Shown here: positions 5,515 through 7,461 of the stretch, piece after piece
Layout of the letters: the number at the start of each line of letters is the position of its first letter
Position numbering within the stretch: the first letter of the stretch is position 1
From: a bacterium
GTDB lineage: Bacteria; UBA9089; CG2-30-40-21; SBAY01
NCBI GenBank assembly: GCA_040757115.1
Contig: JBFLYA010000185.1
Coordinates: forward strand, 1 to 7,461
DNA: 7,461 nt
Reading direction: 5' to 3'
The notes under the pieces: model-generated
Told to the model about the DNA's origin: nothing
The model's input: only the letters and a program-made list of their open reading frames with translations
Database searches by the model: none
Program-made: the position numbers and the translations under genes

Positions 5515-7131
5515 CTATGCTGCTTCTGCCTCAGCCAACCAGGTACTAAGCGTTTGGCCTACCTGTTGTGGAAATTGTCTGGCCAGGTTTTTAATTTCTT
5601 CTTCAAAAGGTGTAATTCCTTCTTCTGCTAACTCCTCTTTTTCTTCTATTTCTTTTCTTCTTGCGGCTTCTAATGCGGCGATTCTTGCGGCTTCTTCCCG
5701 AGCAATAACTTTTCTTCGATGAATCATCAAAGCAATCAAACCACCAATTAAAAGTAGGACTAAAATTCCCGCCATAATATACATTCTGATTAGTGCCTGT
5801 GATTCTTCCTTGGTGGTTCTTAGTTCTTCTACCCATTCGTTGGTGCGGTCGAATTGAACATTTTCTACCTGAACAATATATTCACGGTCAGAATATACTT
5901 TTCCTTTTTCTGCACCAATAGCGCCCCAGACTAAATTCTCATATTTTTTCATTTCCGGCTGAGTGCGTGGTTTATAGATGAGTTTGTTATCTTTATCGAG
6001 TTTTAATTTACCATATTTATCTCGCTCATAGATTCCATCAATAACGACCGCAACTGATATTTTAGATATAGCCGGAGATTTTACAGTCAATACCTCCTCT
6101 TTATCTGCAAGATAATTAATTCTTGATTCATCCTTTTTATACTCTACCGGTCCTTCGGAGGTAAGCACACCTTTGTAAGCAGGCATTTGAGCCTCTACCC
6201 CGGCTGCACCACCAGGCATCGTTACTTTTCCTTTAAGTTCTTCCTTTATCACCTCATCACTTACCTTTAACTGCTCAAATCCTGGCATACTATATTTTTC
6301 TTCTTTACTCTCAACACGGTCAAAATTCATCTCCCATTTGACAAATACTTCAATACTATCCGGGGAAACTACCCGGGCTAATTTTTTACGAATCTTTTGT
6401 TCTAAATCTTTAGCCTCAGCGCGCTGAACATCTAATTGTTTAACGGCTAAGTCTTCAAGTTTTCCATCTACAGATTCTTTTATGTCGGATAAAATATTAC
6501 CTCTATTGTCAACAATAGTCACATTTTCAGGTGATAAGCCTTCTACGGCGTGAGTTACTAAGTTAATTATTCCTTTGACCTGGTCAGTAGTTAAGGTAGT
6601 TTGAGGAGCGAGTTTTAATTTAATGGATGCAGTTACATCTTTTTCTTCTTCAGTAAATAATTCTTTTTTAGGTAGGACTAAAAGGACTCTTGCTTCGTCT
6701 ATATTGTCTATTCCCTCAATTGTTCTTGTTAGTTCGCCTTGTAAGGCTCGAAGGAAGTTAATTCGTCGTTCATAATCTGTTATGGCTAATTTAGTTACAT
6801 CAAACAATTCATAACCAACAATGCCACCTTTTGGTGCTAATTCTTCTCTGGCTAAATCTATTCTTAATCTATCACGGTCTTTTATTGGAACCTTAATCGT
6901 TGTCCCAACTAATTTATACGGTTGTTTCCATTCATCCAGTTTAGCGGTTATTTTTCCTGCCTCTTGTGGCTCAATATTAACATACAGATTAACATACTCT
7001 ACTTTCCCAACATATTGGAGTGAGAATAACAGGACTATAAGTACTCCTGCGGCAACTCCACCAATCGTTATCTTTTGGGTGCGAGTCAAGCCATTCCAAA
7101 AAGTAATGATTTGTGTTAACCATGCTGGCAT
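5515..7131 (-). CDS. fliF: Flagellar MS-ring protein FliF
   Basis: FliF builds the membrane ring on which the rotor and export gate assemble. The 538-residue product has the expected plan: a short cytoplasmic start, membrane helix 1 (about 21-42), a periplasmic region with the ring-building motifs (about 45-270; LREELAPKGG-like segment at 93-103 and the LRALQGELTRTIEGIDNIDEARVLL stretch beginning at 127), a variable beta-collar region (about 275-435), membrane helix 2 (about 449-470), and a charged cytoplasmic tail. The tail ends in FEEEIKNLARQFPQQVG (509-525) and TLSTWLAEA, the FliG-binding helices. ATG 7129-7131 has a GGGAGGGGGG ribosome site at 7136-7145. It is the first gene of the block in this window; no fliE is visible upstream. 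Confidence 0.97.
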   Translation of the reverse strand: MPAWLTQIITFWNGLTRTQKITIGGVAAGVLIVLLFSLQYVGKVEYVNLYVNIEPQEAGKITAKLDEWKQPYKLVGTTIKVPIKDRDRLRIDLAREELAPKGGIVGYELFDVTKLAITDYERRINFLRALQGELTRTIEGIDNIDEARVLLVLPKKELFTEEEKDVTASIKLKLAPQTTLTTDQVKGIINLVTHAVEGLSPENVTIVDNRGNILSDIKESVDGKLEDLAVKQLDVQRAEAKDLEQKIRKKLARVVSPDSIEVFVKWEMNFDRVESKEEKYSMPGFEQLKVSDEVIKEELKGKVTMPGGAAGVEAQMPAYKGVLTSEGPVEYKKDESRINYLADKEEVLTVKSPAISKISVAVVIDGIYERDKYGKLKLDKDNKLIYKPRTQPEMKKYENLVWGAIGAEKGKVYSDREYIVQVENVQFDRTNEWVEELRTTKEESQALIRMYIMAGILVLLLIGGLIALMIHRRKVIAREEAARIAALEAARRKEIEEKEELAEEGITPFEEEIKNLARQFPQQVGQTLSTWLAEAEAA

Positions 7132-7135
7132 CTGT

Positions 7136-7145
7136 CCCCCCTCCC
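7136..7145 (-). promoter_or_regulatory. Ribosome binding site of fliF
   Basis: GGGAGGGGGG on the minus strand ends 4 bases before the ATG at 7131; its GGAGG core is 8 bases away. It fixes the start just before the first membrane helix. Confidence 0.7.
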
Positions 7146-7182
7146 ATTTTTGGGTAATTGGTAACTGTTAGTTAGTACGTGC

Positions 7183-7206
7183 TTAGCGTATTCTGAATGA
7201 CGCTAA
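7183..7206. repeat. Hairpin in the fliF leader
   Basis: Arms TTAGCGT (7183-7189) and ACGCTAA (7200-7206) are perfectly inverse and enclose ATTCTGAATG, itself partly self-complementary. It lies about 50 bases before the fliF start. It may be a remnant of a palindromic element or an operator; nothing in the sequence decides between these. Confidence 0.4.
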
Positions 7207-7268
7207 TTTAAGGCGTAACTCTTTGGTAAATAATACGATCCCGATGTAAAATATTCCACGAAGGGCTT

Positions 7269-7461
7269 AATGCAAATATCAAAATGTAAAAATCAAAATT
7301 ACAAAGCAAAATGCAAAAATACTTGTAAGGCAATAAAAAAATCAAATATTAAATATTAAAAATCAAAAATAAGAATAAAAGAATTCCTTAATTTTGATAT
7401 TTGCTCTTTGATTTTTGATATGATATTTGATATGTCATTTTGCATTTTAATATTTAATTTT
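7269..7461. repeat. AT-rich inverted repeat upstream of fliF, continuing off the window
   Basis: GCAAATATCAAAA (7272-7284) has a perfect inverse at 7392-7404, and CAAAATGCAAAA (7307-7318) has an 11-of-12 inverse at 7438-7449. The whole is made of short AAATATCAAAA and AAATGCAAA variants in both orientations. No gene or clear promoter for fliF was found in 7146-7461, so the operon promoter may lie further upstream. Confidence 0.55.

Noticed and set aside
5603-5836. Second minus-strand frame within fliF
   Set aside because: It is an alternative frame of the fliF tail; its Arg/Lys richness follows from the GAA/AGA codons of FliF.
6821-7171. Plus-strand frame of 116 codons over the fliF start
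   Set aside because: It is antisense to the conserved first membrane helix of FliF and has no family resemblance.

Overview
The window holds the flagellar basal-body and export gene block fliF-fliG-fliH-fliI-fliJ, all on the minus strand and read from right to left (about 7131 down to 1013). All five genes are intact. They encode the MS ring (FliF), the rotor switch protein (FliG), the export ATPase FliI with its stator FliH, and the coiled-coil stalk protein FliJ. Together they form the base of the motor and the ATPase complex that feeds subunits into the type III export gate. The gene order is the conserved bacterial one, but neither flank shows another flagellar gene: there is no fliE in the roughly 330 bases before fliF and no fliK or hook gene after fliJ.

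The sequence is AT-rich, with start codons ATG and probably TTG and good Shine-Dalgarno sites. The spacers are crowded with palindromic dispersed repeats built on cores such as CACGAAG, GCAGAGACGCAGAG and GGAGATAAGGAGA. Repeat-laden spacers of this kind are, from memory, frequent in metagenome-assembled genomes of uncultured candidate phyla. No marker here fixes the phylum, so the organism is best described as an uncultured flagellated bacterium.

Layout, left to right. 1-120: the end of an insertion sequence with three 22-bp repeats, probably IS21-like. 122-236 (minus): the truncated start of a small gene broken by that end, with a perfect-consensus promoter and an overlapping palindrome at 237-272. 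263-578: AT-rich, no gene, with a second promoter-like site at 522-550. 579-1009: nested and adjacent palindromic elements. 1013-1474: fliJ. 1521-1774: a palindromic element filling the fliJ-fliI gap. 1804-3135: fliI. 3154-3438: a composite palindrome filling the fliI-fliH gap. 3450-4298: fliH, overlapping the end of fliG. 4291-5307: fliG. 5335-5501: another palindrome in the fliG-fliF gap. 5515-7131: fliF. 7132-7461: the fliF leader and an AT-rich inverted repeat running off the window.

The main unusual points are: (i) four palindromic elements with unrelated cores share one 13-base end tag, close to GTAACYRTTCASS; (ii) every non-overlapping junction inside the flagellar block has been filled by such an element without breaking a gene; (iii) the left-hand small gene has a TTGACA-17-TATAAT promoter with an operator-like palindrome and an apparently leaderless start; (iv) FliH carries three tandem 11-residue coiled-coil repeats.
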